64,000 bases of DNA from Paracholeplasma vituli (GCF_025446935.1 NZ_JAOEGN010000004.1:87742-151741), one strand, 5' to 3'. Shown: positions 18,869-28,627, numbered from the stretch's first letter. Notes: generated by a model not told the origin, from the sequence alone. Numbers and translations: made by a program.

Positions 18869-20698
18869 TTAGTCTAGTTGAATAATCAGATAACTATAAG
18901 GAATCAATGTAAAAATGTTGTTTTGGACTCGTTTTTGACTTTCGATATCATAACCGTAAACCGCTTGCGGTAGATGTATCGTATTGGTTTCTGGGGCGTT
19001 ATTGATCATAAACATAAGATTCTTTGATCCACGTTTCTCATAGACAATTACATTTTTTGAATCGTCGTGGTGAATCCATCTAAAGTCACTAGAACCAAAT
19101 GCATCCATTGACTTACGCCAACGAATCAATTGCTTAATTTGGGCTTTAAATTTATGGTTTTGGTGATTTTCATCCCATATCATACAGCGACGGTTGTCAG
19201 GGTCGTGGTCGCCAGTCATCCCGATTTCACCTCCATAATAAATCGTAGGTGTACCAGGGAATGAGAACATGAAAAGATAAGTCAAGAATGCAAGTCGGGT
19301 GTTTTCTTTACAGCGATGTAAAATTCGAGCCGTATCGTGTGAATCGACTAAATTAAACATGTTTTCTGTGATTTGTTGTGGGTAGGAAACCAATAACTTA
19401 TTGGTCATTCTTACAAGTTCTCCAGCAGTAATTCTAGGGATATTCACATCAAATCCAAAGAATTGCCAAATCAAATAAATAAGTTCATAGTTCATGACCG
19501 TATCGATTTGATCCCCACCTAACCAAGGGAAGGAGTAGTCCCAGTTTTCGCCAAAGATGAATGCATCGGGTTTTGCTTGTTTGACTGTTTGTTTGAACGC
19601 TCTCCAAAAATCATGAGAAACCTCATTCGAAACATCTAATCGCCAACCATCAATATCATATTCTTCAATCCAGTAGCGCGCGACATCGAGTAAATGAGCG
19701 CGTGCTAATGGGTCTTCGGTATTCCATTTAGGCATATAGGGTGTAAATGCGAATGTGTGGTAATTTGATATTAAACCTCGGTGGTAAACGGGTTTTCCAT
19801 CAGAGGTTAGATCAAAGTTGAGCATCGGCTCTGATTTGATAAAGAAACTGTTGTAGTATTTTGAGTTTTTGCCATGCTTGATGACATCTTGGAAGAAAGG
19901 GTGGTCATAACCACAGTGATTAAATACAGCGTCTAACACCACTTTAATCCCACGTTTATGAGATTCATCGACCAAACGTTTAAAATCGGCATTCGTACCA
20001 AAGGCAGGGTCAATCATTTTATAATCTGTCGTATCGTATTTATGCGAACTCGGAGCTTTAAATATTGGAGTGAAATAAATACCTGTAATCCCTAGATCAA
20101 CCAAATAATCCAAGGATTCGATAATCCCTTCTAAATTACCACCAAAAAACATATGATTGGTGACTTTTTCAGCCGGAATACCCCAAGGATGGGTTGGCTT
20201 GTTATTCGCATTTCCGCTACGTTTAAAACGTTCAGGGAAAATCTCATACCAAATCGTATCTTTAACCCATTTAGGGATACGGATAATATCGGCTTCATTT
20301 AAATACGGAAAATTGAAATAGTTGAATAAGTTATAGCGTTTCTTTTGGTCAATATCATGGGTCAAATCATAGATTTCTCTAACACCATATAAATAGGCAT
20401 CATCCAAAATAAAGGCGTATTTGATGCGTTTATGTTCAGGTTTAATCGCCGAAAAATAGTAGTCGTATTCGCTATCAGAGAAGCGTTTGTCCATCATTAA
20501 ATCGTTTGCATTTTCGTGTTTCCATACCCATTTAGTTTGGGCTTCATCGATTGGTTCATAACGGAATGGATCACCATAGACCAATTTAATGGAATTGAAA
20601 TCGTCTTTCGCAGTTCTCAACCAAATATGTAATGTGTCAGAGTCATAAGCATAAGCCATCTCAGATTTACTTTTATGTAAAAGGGCGTGTTTATTCAT
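18869..20698 (-). CDS. GH13 alpha-amylase family enzyme, neopullulanase/cyclomaltodextrinase type
   Basis: The 609-residue intracellular enzyme (no signal peptide) has an N-terminal beta-sandwich domain (residues 1-120) typical of the GH13_20 group that hydrolyses cyclodextrins, pullulan and short maltodextrins. The TIM barrel follows, with region I DAVFNHCG (256-263), nucleophile D355 in DGWRLDVSNE, acid/base E384 in FGENW and transition-state stabiliser D455 in DSHD. The C-terminus is a short beta domain. The ATG at 20698 was chosen because GAGG lies 6 bp upstream; an in-frame GTG at 20710 is itself part of that ribosome site. It is divergent from a GH13_31 glucosidase gene 148 bp away with an operator-like sequence between them, suggesting joint control of alpha-glucan use. 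Exact substrate preference cannot be read from sequence. Confidence 0.9.
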   Translation of the reverse strand: MNKHALLHKSKSEMAYAYDSDTLHIWLRTAKDDFNSIKLVYGDPFRYEPIDEAQTKWVWKHENANDLMMDKRFSDSEYDYYFSAIKPEHKRIKYAFILDDAYLYGVREIYDLTHDIDQKKRYNLFNYFNFPYLNEADIIRIPKWVKDTIWYEIFPERFKRSGNANNKPTHPWGIPAEKVTNHMFFGGNLEGIIESLDYLVDLGITGIYFTPIFKAPSSHKYDTTDYKMIDPAFGTNADFKRLVDESHKRGIKVVLDAVFNHCGYDHPFFQDVIKHGKNSKYYNSFFIKSEPMLNFDLTSDGKPVYHRGLISNYHTFAFTPYMPKWNTEDPLARAHLLDVARYWIEEYDIDGWRLDVSNEVSHDFWRAFKQTVKQAKPDAFIFGENWDYSFPWLGGDQIDTVMNYELIYLIWQFFGFDVNIPRITAGELVRMTNKLLVSYPQQITENMFNLVDSHDTARILHRCKENTRLAFLTYLFMFSFPGTPTIYYGGEIGMTGDHDPDNRRCMIWDENHQNHKFKAQIKQLIRWRKSMDAFGSSDFRWIHHDDSKNVIVYEKRGSKNLMFMINNAPETNTIHLPQAVYGYDIESQKRVQNNIFTLIPYSYLIIQLD

Positions 20699-20739
20699 AA
20701 GTAACCTCACTTTATCAGATAGTTCTATTATACCGGATT

Positions 20740-20753
20740 TTGAAACGCTTTCA
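20740..20753. promoter_or_regulatory. LacI/CcpA-type operator candidate between divergent GH13 genes
   Basis: TTGAAACGCTTTCA fits the 14-bp LacI-family/cre pattern TGnAAnCGnTTnCA with one mismatch (T for G at position 2) and keeps the central CG. It sits between the two divergent sugar-enzyme genes, where a shared operator would act. No regulator gene is in the window. Confidence 0.45.
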
Positions 20754-20846
20754 TGGATTAGTTAGATGTAACGCATTACAACCTCTTTTTGGTTAATAAA
20801 GAAGGGTTATTATGTTATGATACCTATGATAATGAGGAGTGATGAC

Positions 20847-22544
20847 ATGTCATTTTACGAGAAAAAATGGTGGAAAGAAGCCATTGGCTATCAAATTTAT
20901 TTAAGAAGCTTTAAAGATTCAAACGACGATGGTATTGGGGATATCCCTGGCATCATCGAAAAACTCGATTATCTTAAGGATTTAGGTGTAAATCTCCTTT
21001 GGATTTGCCCATTTTATAAATCCCCAATGGATGATAATGGGTATGACGTCTCAGATTTTTATGATATTTCTGAAGATTATGGTACTTTAGAAGATGCGAA
21101 AAAACTGATTCATGAAGCTAAACTAAGAGGGATTCGTATTATTGCGGACCTTGTTATGAACCAAACTTCAGATGAGCACCCATGGTTTATAGAATCAAGA
21201 AAATCAAAAGATAACCCTTACCGTGATTACTATATTTGGCAAAAAGGGAAAATCGTGGATGGCAAAGAAGTCGAACCGACCAACTGGGCATCGTTCTTTG
21301 GCGGGTCTTGTTGGCAAAAAGACGAACTTACTGGCGAATACTACATGAAGATATTCTCAAAGAAGATGCCTGATCTCAACTGGGCTAACCCAAACGTTCG
21401 TAAAGGGATGTTTGACATGGCAAAATTTTGGTTGGATTTAGGAATTGATGGGTTCCGTGTGGATGCAGTCGCACACATCGCAAGAAGTACTGAATTTGAA
21501 GATTCCACGATGGAATCGACTTCAAAATATAAACCGGACTGGCGTAAGTTCTCTAATTTACCCAGGTTACATGATTATTTAAAAGAATTCAATCAAGAAG
21601 TCTTATCAAAATACGATGTCATGACAGTTGGTGAAGTTGGCGGTGGTGCACTACCAACCGAAGCAATCGAATATGCTGGTTTAAATTCAAATGAACTCAA
21701 CATGGTGTTTAATTTTGACCACAACTGGTGCAACAACGTTTGGGACTTGAAGAATCCAGAGGATCCTGTGATTACCAACTTAGCCCATATGAAAGATATG
21801 TTCGAAAAGTGGCAAACCAATCTTTATGGTAAAGCTTGGAACCCACTCTACTGGTTAAACCACGACCAACCCCGTGTGATGAGCCAATATGGTAATGTAA
21901 ACAAACGTGTCTTATCTGGATCCATGCTCGCGACAGCCCTCTATTTCATGTGGGGAACCCCATTTATTTATCAAGGTGAAGAAATTGGGATGACAAACTA
22001 CCCATTCAAAACCATTGATGACTTTAATGATGTATCGGTCAAGAACAGTTATCAAATCGCGATTTCAGAAGGACAGGATAAAGACCGTTTTATCGGATTT
22101 ACGGCACATCGTTCTAGAGATAATGCGAGAACCCCGGTTCAATGGAAAAATGCCCCATGTGGCGGGTTTTCCACTGTAAAACCTTGGTTCCAAGTCAATC
22201 CAAACTATGTATCAATAAACGTTGAAGACGAACAAAAAGATCCACAATCCTTATTGAATTATTACAAGAAGGTACTAGCACTTAGAAAACACCCTGATTA
22301 TATGGATACCTTTGTCTACGGAACCTATGAACAAGTTTTAAGAAAAGATACGACCGTTTATGGTTATATTCGTAAACAAGATAAGCATGTATTAGTCATT
22401 ACAAATTTCTTCGATTGTAGCGTCGATGTGAAACTGGATTATCATGTTAGAAAGGTCTTATTGTCGAATTATAATGAACAACATTACGACTTAAAACACC
22501 TTCACTTAAGACCGTATGAATCCTTTGTAGTGGAACTCGAATAG
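20847..22544 (+). CDS. GH13_31 alpha-glucosidase / oligo-1,6-glucosidase
   Basis: The 565-residue cytoplasmic enzyme has the standard start of the oligo-1,6-glucosidase group (WWKEAIGYQIYLRSF followed by DSNDDGIGDIPGI). Nucleophile D206 lies in DGFRVDA, acid/base E263 in TVGEVG, and the third acid in NHDQPR near residue 335. It releases glucose from the non-reducing ends of isomaltose-type or maltose-type oligosaccharides. The ATG at 20847 is preceded by GAGGAG at a 7-bp spacing; an in-frame ATG at 20817 overlaps the -10 region (TATGAT at 20816-20821) and is rejected. An oddity is region I, which reads DLVMNQTSDEH: the usually conserved His after Asn is Gln. It is divergent from the neopullulanase-like gene and ends in a terminator at 22593. 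Confidence 0.9.
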   Translation: MSFYEKKWWKEAIGYQIYLRSFKDSNDDGIGDIPGIIEKLDYLKDLGVNLLWICPFYKSPMDDNGYDVSDFYDISEDYGTLEDAKKLIHEAKLRGIRIIADLVMNQTSDEHPWFIESRKSKDNPYRDYYIWQKGKIVDGKEVEPTNWASFFGGSCWQKDELTGEYYMKIFSKKMPDLNWANPNVRKGMFDMAKFWLDLGIDGFRVDAVAHIARSTEFEDSTMESTSKYKPDWRKFSNLPRLHDYLKEFNQEVLSKYDVMTVGEVGGGALPTEAIEYAGLNSNELNMVFNFDHNWCNNVWDLKNPEDPVITNLAHMKDMFEKWQTNLYGKAWNPLYWLNHDQPRVMSQYGNVNKRVLSGSMLATALYFMWGTPFIYQGEEIGMTNYPFKTIDDFNDVSVKNSYQIAISEGQDKDRFIGFTAHRSRDNARTPVQWKNAPCGGFSTVKPWFQVNPNYVSINVEDEQKDPQSLLNYYKKVLALRKHPDYMDTFVYGTYEQVLRKDTTVYGYIRKQDKHVLVITNFFDCSVDVKLDYHVRKVLLSNYNEQHYDLKHLHLRPYESFVVELE

Positions 22545-22592
22545 GACTAAATCATTAAAAACGTAACAAGTATGAGAATAAGTTTGAAACCA

Positions 22593-22617
22593 AAAGTCCC
22601 TTTTAGAGGGATTTTTT
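22593..22617 (+). terminator. Rho-independent terminator after the alpha-glucosidase gene
   Basis: AAAGTCCCT (22593-22601) pairs with AGGGATTTT (22607-22615) around TTTAG, within a T-run. Confidence 0.8.
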
Positions 22618-22749
22618 GCACTTTTAGGCTCGATAGAGGTCAATAATTAGCCATATCATAAAAAAGTTTGATTTTCAAAGTCATTAATCTAAATCTTTCT
22701 TTTAAAAGGTGATAGAATGTAATAAAGTTTAAAGATATGGGGTGATATT

Positions 22750-25700
22750 ATGGCTTTTACTGCGGCAGAGATGTTACAGTATCTCAATTATGGAGCTTTA
22801 GGTATTATCGGACTCGCAATGTTTTGGGGGTTCATCCAAGGGTTTTATAAATCAACGTTCTTTTTCATTTGGACTGTGGGTATATTGGTTGCTGGTTTTT
22901 TTCTAATTCCAATCGCAGCTTCATTAATGATGGATTTAGATATCAGCATGGCAGCTCAATATGTAACGCTTGAAGGTGTTACATTTACAACCGTAAAGGA
23001 AACGATGGTTAATTATATTGTGTCCTTTCAACCTAACCTAGCCAATGTACTGGTCGAAGGTTCTGATGCGATGGCACTTGTATTAGGTGTAGCACAACTC
23101 GCAATCAGTTTAGTTTTATTCATCGTATTATTCATTTTGAATTTAACTATTTTCAAATTTGTGGGTTGGATTATTTGGTTAATCATCAAACCTAAACGTG
23201 GTAAAGATGGCAAAAAACGTAAAAAAACATTCGTGTCGAGATTACTCGGTGCGGGCGTTGGTGGCTTACGTGGGGCTTTCTCAGTCCTATTAATTGCTTT
23301 ACCATTTGCAGCGTTGGTATCCTTAAGTAGTGGACTAGACCTCGTCGATTCACTCGATCAAGAACCCCCTTCATATCAACTAATGGTCATCAATGATGAA
23401 CTGGTTTTAGTTGAAGTTCAACAACCTACTGCGACTAATAATGAATATTTAGACATGGCGCGTACGATCTTGGGTGAATATCGAAACACATACATGGGTC
23501 AAATTGCCGGATATGTAAAAATTGATGGTATTGAACTTGATACCTATGTGTTTGACTCCATTTTAAGCATTCGTGTTAAATCAGAAGACTTAGACACACA
23601 AGTCAAACTTAGATCCGAAATTGAAAAGGCACTCACCATTGTAAATTTATTGGTTGAAGCCAATGATGGGTCCACGAATTTTGGAGATGACTTCATTTAC
23701 AAACTAACCCCAGAAGTTGCGGGGGAAGTGTTTGATTTAGTCACAGAACTCGACATCCTTGAAGTGGTTATCCCGATTGGTTTAGAATACCTAATCAATT
23801 CTGGTGATTTCACTGAAATGTTAACAGGATATGAAGATTTACTTACATTAGAAGATTTAAAAGCGATTGACTATATGGCCGACTTGGGCATCTTAGGCGA
23901 TGTTTTTGTCAACGCTTTAACACTTGTACAGGATCAAGCAGTACCACTCGACCAATTAAACTATTTCCAATTTGATGGGGAAACAGTTACCGACATTTTT
24001 ACCTCATTAGGTGAATTGGATATCCTCGAGTTTGGTTTGCCAATTGGATTAAACTATCTCATTCAATCCGAAGCGGTTCAACAAGTATATACCGATTTGG
24101 GAATTACCTCTGACGATGTGACCTATCCGAATACTGATGACCTCAAAGCGGACTTTGCGAATATCGCAAATGTCTATATCGCCATCCAAGATATGGGTTT
24201 TGATTCGATGGATGATTTTGATACCTTAACAGACCCTGAAGTCATGGCAGCCATTCCTGACCAAGCGATTGCAGACTTGTTTGATGCCATCTTTGGGTTT
24301 ACGGTCATCTCAAGTAATACCAATATTGCTTCTCAACTCATTTATAATTTAATTTCTGAGAGTTTACCAGCTGAGTTCCAAGGTTTACTTACGCAAGCTG
24401 ATATTTCATCAAACTTTAACGCAACTGAACTTACAAACTTGATATTATTAGCTAAAGTAGTCGTAAGTTCTGGCGTCTTAACGATAATGGACGATGAAAA
24501 TCCAGATTACGCGACTGCACTTTCGGATGAAAATATCGAAAGTATTGTCAATCGCGTCAGTTCATCTAACTTAATTACTTCGAAGATGAATGATGTCATT
24601 ACTCAATTATTATCGATGCTTAACTTAGGGGTTACACTTGTAATTCCACCTTCGATCAATTGGGCTGCAGAATCTGGACAAATTGAACTCACTGCGTTAC
24701 TTAAAGGGGCACGTGAAATTCTCGCATCCAACATTATTTCTGGTGATTTATCCTTACTAACTGAAGAAATGGCGGATAATCTTGCGGGTTATATCGCAGA
24801 CTCCTTAGTCATTCGTTATAATTTAAATACTGTGTTTGAAAAGGTTCTTTCTAGCCAAGAAGGTTTAAGCGATTTCGAAATTGCGTTACCTGAAACCTAT
24901 GAAGAATGGACCGAAACAGAAATCAATTCGTTGTTGAAAGCAGCCATTATTCTTCAAAGTGCAGGCAGTGACCCAGACGCTTTATTATCATTCACAGTAG
25001 AACAAGTGAAGACGATTGCGAAATCAAAAGTCTTAGCGAATACATTTAGAAATGTGTTCCAATCGATGATTGATACAGGTGGGGATCTAGAAGGTCAAAT
25101 CTATATTCCTACAGGCTTGGTATGGTATTCTACAGAAACCATACAAGGCGAACTAGAAAGCCTATTGTTAGCCCTTAAAGTATTGATTCCGGGTGGATCT
25201 TTAACCGGTGCTGATTTCAGCTTTGACGCGATCATCAGTGCAGATTTAGATGTCTTGCTTGCATCCAAAGTCATTGAACATACAGCTGTTGAAACCCTCA
25301 AACCAATGATTGAAACTGGCGATCTCAAAGATTATATTGAACCGAAGTTACCTGGTGATGTAGAGTATGTTTGGTATCAAAATACCGATGTAAACTACCC
25401 AGATGGTGACCTCAAACCGTTATTACAAGCCATTCAAGATTTGGACGCGAAAGGCATCTCATTGACGACATTTGATTACACTGCGTTCAATACTGCTTTA
25501 GCAACTGAACAGGATGTTACAGATGTAAACAACATCATGGTTTCCTCCCGTATCTTAGTCAATTCGTTGGATAAGATGTTCACATTCATTTTAAATAGTT
25601 CAGCAGGATTCGATGTTTCATTGGATAACAGCAGCAAACCAAATTATTGGGAAGGTACCGAAACAGTTGATGGTGAACTTATTAAATTATTAAGAGCTGT

Positions 25701-27486
25701 TAAAGTCATTGGTTCGGGTACAGTCGATGCAAACTCGATTACATCAACCTTATTATTTGACTTGCTAGAAACCGATTCTGAAATTGTCAGAATGCAAATT
25801 TCTACAGCTATTTTAGGTACTACAATTGAAATTCCTGAAGCAGCTAAAGCTAGCCCAACTGAAATTAAAGAAACCGAGCTTTATGCATTAGTAGAAGCAT
25901 TGGATGCTCTAGGTGGTTCTGTAGACTCAGTCAATTCACTTGATACAACAGACTTCAACGCTACGAAACTAGAAGCACTCCTCGATGCAGGTTCAATTAT
26001 CGTTAACCGTCAAATTTCGAAAGCCATCTTAGGTTCATCAATTGCAGTTCCAGCGACAGCAAAAGATGGTGAAGATGACATTAAAGAAACTGAGTTACGT
26101 GCATTGGTTGCAGCACTTACTGTTTTAGGCGGGTCTGTAGATGCAGTTAGCAGTTTATCAACTGGTGATATTACCGCTACTAAACTTGGCCAATTGCTTG
26201 ATGCTGGATCGCTCATTGTTAACAGACAAATCTCAACAGCATTGATTGGTTCAACCTTAGACATTCCAAGTGCGGCACTAGAAACACCAACCGATATTAA
26301 GGAAACTGAATTACGTAACCTCATCGATGCATTAACCGTTCTAGGTAGTTCAGTTGATTCCGTCAGTTCGATGTCAACAGCAGATTTCACAGCAGCTAAA
26401 CTCGAAGACTTACTCGATGCTGAATCGCTCATTGTTAACCGTCAAATTTCGACAACACTCATTGGTTCATCCTTAGATATTCCAGATGGTGCATTAGAAA
26501 CAACAACGGATATTTATGAAACAGAACTTCGTAAATTAGTCATTGCTCTAAACGTTTTAGGTGGATCTGTAGATGCCATCAGCAGTTTATCTGCTAATAG
26601 CATAACTGCTACTACATTGGATCAATTATTAGATACCGGTTCACTCATCGTCAACCGACAAATCTCGAAGGCTATCCTAGCTTCTACAATTGAAGTACCA
26701 GCAGCAGCTAAGGAAACACCAGAAGATATTTATGTAACAGAACTTGAAAAACTTGTCCTTGCTATGAACGAACTTGGCATGACAGGTTCAGTAACCGAAG
26801 TAACGTCTATCGATTCTGGTGATTTAACAAGTGCTAAGCTCAGTGCGTTAATCACAATCGATTCAATCATCGTAAATAGACAAATTTCAACTGTTATTAT
26901 TGGTACAGGTTTATCAATTCCAACAGATGCCTATGTTGATGTTACTCATGAAGATATCACGAAGGGAGAACTTGAAGCGTTATCGGATGCACTCAACTAT
27001 ATCCCTGGCGGTATCGATGGTATCACAAACTTAACCGCATCAACCATCACCGGTTCGATGATTACAAACTTACTAGATGCCGGTTCAGTAATTGTTAACC
27101 GTCAAATCTCGTCCGCAATCATCGGGGCTGGATTAACCAATGGTAATACCGATGCGATTGAACAAGCTGTTGGTCCAAGAAATGGCGAAGTCAAAGTGGT
27201 TGAAATGGAAGGTTTAGCTGCAGCATTAACTGCAATGGGACCAACCAAGACAGTTGCTGATTTAACCTCATTAGATTCATCGACAGTATCGACATTAGAT
27301 GATGCAACTATCGACATTATGTTCGATCCAGATTACACCATCATTTACTACAAACTTGAAGCTGAAATGCGTAACAATCCAATTTACGTTATGTCTCTTG
27401 CAGCAACCGATTACGAAGGCGATAATCCTGCCAACCGTATTAAGAGAACTAAACTTGCAGAAGACTTCAAGTTAGGTGCTATCTAA
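22750..27486 (+). CDS. CvpA-like membrane protein fused to a large repeat domain (1578 aa)
   Basis: The N-terminal 200 residues contain about four hydrophobic helices (near 13-33, 35-58, 105-150 and 172-195), with the GFIQGFYKSTFFF and GAGVGGLRGAFSVLL segments resembling CvpA/colicin V production family proteins. About 1370 soluble residues follow, rich in Asp, Glu, Ser and Thr and predicted mainly helical. Residues about 315-560 contain weak early repeats (LDILEVVIPIGLEYLI, LDILEFGLPIGLNYLI). Residues about 1012-1530 hold seven copies of a 72-residue unit marked by IVNRQIS. CvpA proteins are normally 160-200 residues long, so this is an unusual enlargement. The gene stands alone between terminators, with a good ribosome site (GGGGTGAT). 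It may be a surface or envelope-organising protein; I do not recognise the repeat domain. Confidence 0.75.
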   Translation: MAFTAAEMLQYLNYGALGIIGLAMFWGFIQGFYKSTFFFIWTVGILVAGFFLIPIAASLMMDLDISMAAQYVTLEGVTFTTVKETMVNYIVSFQPNLANVLVEGSDAMALVLGVAQLAISLVLFIVLFILNLTIFKFVGWIIWLIIKPKRGKDGKKRKKTFVSRLLGAGVGGLRGAFSVLLIALPFAALVSLSSGLDLVDSLDQEPPSYQLMVINDELVLVEVQQPTATNNEYLDMARTILGEYRNTYMGQIAGYVKIDGIELDTYVFDSILSIRVKSEDLDTQVKLRSEIEKALTIVNLLVEANDGSTNFGDDFIYKLTPEVAGEVFDLVTELDILEVVIPIGLEYLINSGDFTEMLTGYEDLLTLEDLKAIDYMADLGILGDVFVNALTLVQDQAVPLDQLNYFQFDGETVTDIFTSLGELDILEFGLPIGLNYLIQSEAVQQVYTDLGITSDDVTYPNTDDLKADFANIANVYIAIQDMGFDSMDDFDTLTDPEVMAAIPDQAIADLFDAIFGFTVISSNTNIASQLIYNLISESLPAEFQGLLTQADISSNFNATELTNLILLAKVVVSSGVLTIMDDENPDYATALSDENIESIVNRVSSSNLITSKMNDVITQLLSMLNLGVTLVIPPSINWAAESGQIELTALLKGAREILASNIISGDLSLLTEEMADNLAGYIADSLVIRYNLNTVFEKVLSSQEGLSDFEIALPETYEEWTETEINSLLKAAIILQSAGSDPDALLSFTVEQVKTIAKSKVLANTFRNVFQSMIDTGGDLEGQIYIPTGLVWYSTETIQGELESLLLALKVLIPGGSLTGADFSFDAIISADLDVLLASKVIEHTAVETLKPMIETGDLKDYIEPKLPGDVEYVWYQNTDVNYPDGDLKPLLQAIQDLDAKGISLTTFDYTAFNTALATEQDVTDVNNIMVSSRILVNSLDKMFTFILNSSAGFDVSLDNSSKPNYWEGTETVDGELIKLLRAVKVIGSGTVDANSITSTLLFDLLETDSEIVRMQISTAILGTTIEIPEAAKASPTEIKETELYALVEALDALGGSVDSVNSLDTTDFNATKLEALLDAGSIIVNRQISKAILGSSIAVPATAKDGEDDIKETELRALVAALTVLGGSVDAVSSLSTGDITATKLGQLLDAGSLIVNRQISTALIGSTLDIPSAALETPTDIKETELRNLIDALTVLGSSVDSVSSMSTADFTAAKLEDLLDAESLIVNRQISTTLIGSSLDIPDGALETTTDIYETELRKLVIALNVLGGSVDAISSLSANSITATTLDQLLDTGSLIVNRQISKAILASTIEVPAAAKETPEDIYVTELEKLVLAMNELGMTGSVTEVTSIDSGDLTSAKLSALITIDSIIVNRQISTVIIGTGLSIPTDAYVDVTHEDITKGELEALSDALNYIPGGIDGITNLTASTITGSMITNLLDAGSVIVNRQISSAIIGAGLTNGNTDAIEQAVGPRNGEVKVVEMEGLAAALTAMGPTKTVADLTSLDSSTVSTLDDATIDIMFDPDYTIIYYKLEAEMRNNPIYVMSLAATDYEGDNPANRIKRTKLAEDFKLGAI
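25783..27340 (+). repeat. Tandem 216-bp coding repeats (IVNRQIS units)
   Basis: The IVNRQIS-type segment starts at 25783, 25999, 26215, 26431, 26647, 26869 and 27091. The spacing is exactly 216 bp four times, then 222 bp twice. Each unit reads IVNRQIS-x-x-hh-G-x-x-h-x-hP ... ETEL-x-x-L-x-x-AL-x-x-LG-x-SV-x-x-hxSL ... L-x-x-LLDAxS. The first and last copies are the most divergent. Confidence 0.9.
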
Positions 27487-27503
27487 TTATTCAATCGTTT
27501 CAG

Positions 27504-27536
27504 ATTCCCTCATCCCTTGGGTGGGGGAATTTTTTC
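27504..27536 (+). terminator. Rho-independent terminator after the CvpA-like gene
   Basis: ATTCCCTCA (27504-27512) pairs with TGGGGGAAT (27522-27530, one G-T), followed by TTTTTTC. Confidence 0.8.
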
Positions 27537-27604
27537 TAGTCCAATAGCCCATTTTGTGTTATGATGTATATAGCGTAAACTTTCAAGCTTGTTTGAGGTA
27601 TTTT

Positions 27605-28078
27605 ATGATCTATACACTTGCATTTATTCGTCATCAAAATGAGTTTTTGATGCTCAATCGTCTAAAACAACCGTGGAAAGGTTGTTGGAATGGTGTTGGC
27701 GGCAAATTGGAACCCAATGAAACACTCATCGATTCAATTCAACGTGAAATCCTAGAAGAAACGGGAATGAACGTATGTAAGTATGATATCCAATATAAAG
27801 GGAAATTGACATGGGAACCGAACGATGGGTCGTATTTACATCTCTACTTAGTCAATGTTGAGAACAAGATTCAAACACCGATTCAAACCGAAGAAGGCAT
27901 CCTAGATTGGCGTCCTTATCGTTGGATTATCGATTTTGATAATCTCGGTGTTGCTCACAATATCCCTTATTTCTTACCTAAAATGTTAGAACCTAATCGA
28001 CATCACTATCATTGCATCTTTGATGGTAATCGTCTTATCGATGTCTTAATTACACCTTTGGAGGATACCCATGCCTGA
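27605..28078 (+). CDS. NUDIX hydrolase, 8-oxo-dGTP diphosphatase type
   Basis: The 157-residue protein carries a complete Nudix box, G-x5-E-x7-R-E-x2-E-E-x-G, at about residues 38-60 (GKLEPNETLIDSIQ then REILEETGM). The segment before it (WKGCWNGVGG) is as in MutT/MTH1-like enzymes that hydrolyse oxidised nucleotides, so nucleotide-pool sanitation is the likely role, although Nudix substrates vary. The ATG at 27605 follows TGAGGTATTTT; longer in-frame versions would begin in the promoter region and lack a ribosome site. It overlaps the next gene by 8 bp. Confidence 0.85.
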   Translation: MIYTLAFIRHQNEFLMLNRLKQPWKGCWNGVGGKLEPNETLIDSIQREILEETGMNVCKYDIQYKGKLTWEPNDGSYLHLYLVNVENKIQTPIQTEEGILDWRPYRWIIDFDNLGVAHNIPYFLPKMLEPNRHHYHCIFDGNRLIDVLITPLEDTHA

Positions 28079-28526
28079 ACTATGGATTGGACTAATTGTC
28101 ATTGTTTTAATACTGGTCGCGATATTGGTCGTTTTAGAATTCAATCGTAAACGCTTCATTCTATCCATTGAAGAAAAATTAAAGAAGTATGGTACGCTTG
28201 AAAAAGCCAATAACGTTAATCATGGTTATGTTCTAAAGACCAATACAACTACTTATCACATTAAACTCATTTATGCACCAGGTGCAAGTGAGGTTTCATT
28301 CAACTCAAAACGCCATTGGCAAGTCTTTTCTGGATCTAAAAAATTAATGTTACCGACCCATGGATTTCAAGATAAAGAAGGTAATAAGATCCTCTTAATC
28401 TACCCTCAGCCGGGTAAAATTGTCAAATACATCAATGAAAATGAAGTGGTCTTCGTCAACTTAAAGATGGATGTATTTGGGATGAATGTTGTCCATATTA
28501 ATCAATTAGATGCTTATTTTGAGTAA
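28071..28526 (+). CDS. Small single-pass membrane protein of unknown function
   Basis: The 151-residue protein starts with one membrane helix (MPELWIGLIVIVLILVAILV), then has a soluble alpha/beta domain of about 120 residues containing YHIKLIYAPGASEVSFNSKRH and KILLIYPQPGKIVKYINENE. I do not recognise the family; the domain looks like a cytoplasmic small binding or nuclease-like fold, but no catalytic motif stands out. It overlaps the NUDIX gene by 8 bp (ribosome site GGAGG at 28060-28064) and is followed by a terminator at 28525, so the two form a two-gene operon. Confidence 0.75.
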   Translation: MPELWIGLIVIVLILVAILVVLEFNRKRFILSIEEKLKKYGTLEKANNVNHGYVLKTNTTTYHIKLIYAPGASEVSFNSKRHWQVFSGSKKLMLPTHGFQDKEGNKILLIYPQPGKIVKYINENEVVFVNLKMDVFGMNVVHINQLDAYFE

Positions 28527-28550
28527 AGGGACTCTAAAATGTCCCTTTTA
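28525..28550 (+). terminator. Rho-independent terminator after the NUDIX operon
   Basis: AAAGGGAC (28525-28532) pairs with GTCCCTTT (28541-28548) with an 8-nt loop and a short T-run. Confidence 0.8.
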
Positions 28551-28627
28551 TGTTGTAAAAATGTCTTTCAATTTATAAGAAAGAGTTTATTCGCTTGTGT
28601 TATAATCTTAAAGGAATAGGTGATTAT

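Noticed and set aside
26010..26432. 140-codon open frame on the minus strand
   Set aside because: It spans almost exactly two 216-bp repeats in antisense and repeats itself, so it is a shadow of the repeat array.
25783..27340. Regular 216-bp array considered as CRISPR or satellite DNA
   Set aside because: The period is a multiple of three within one intact coding frame, without short identical repeats and unique spacers.
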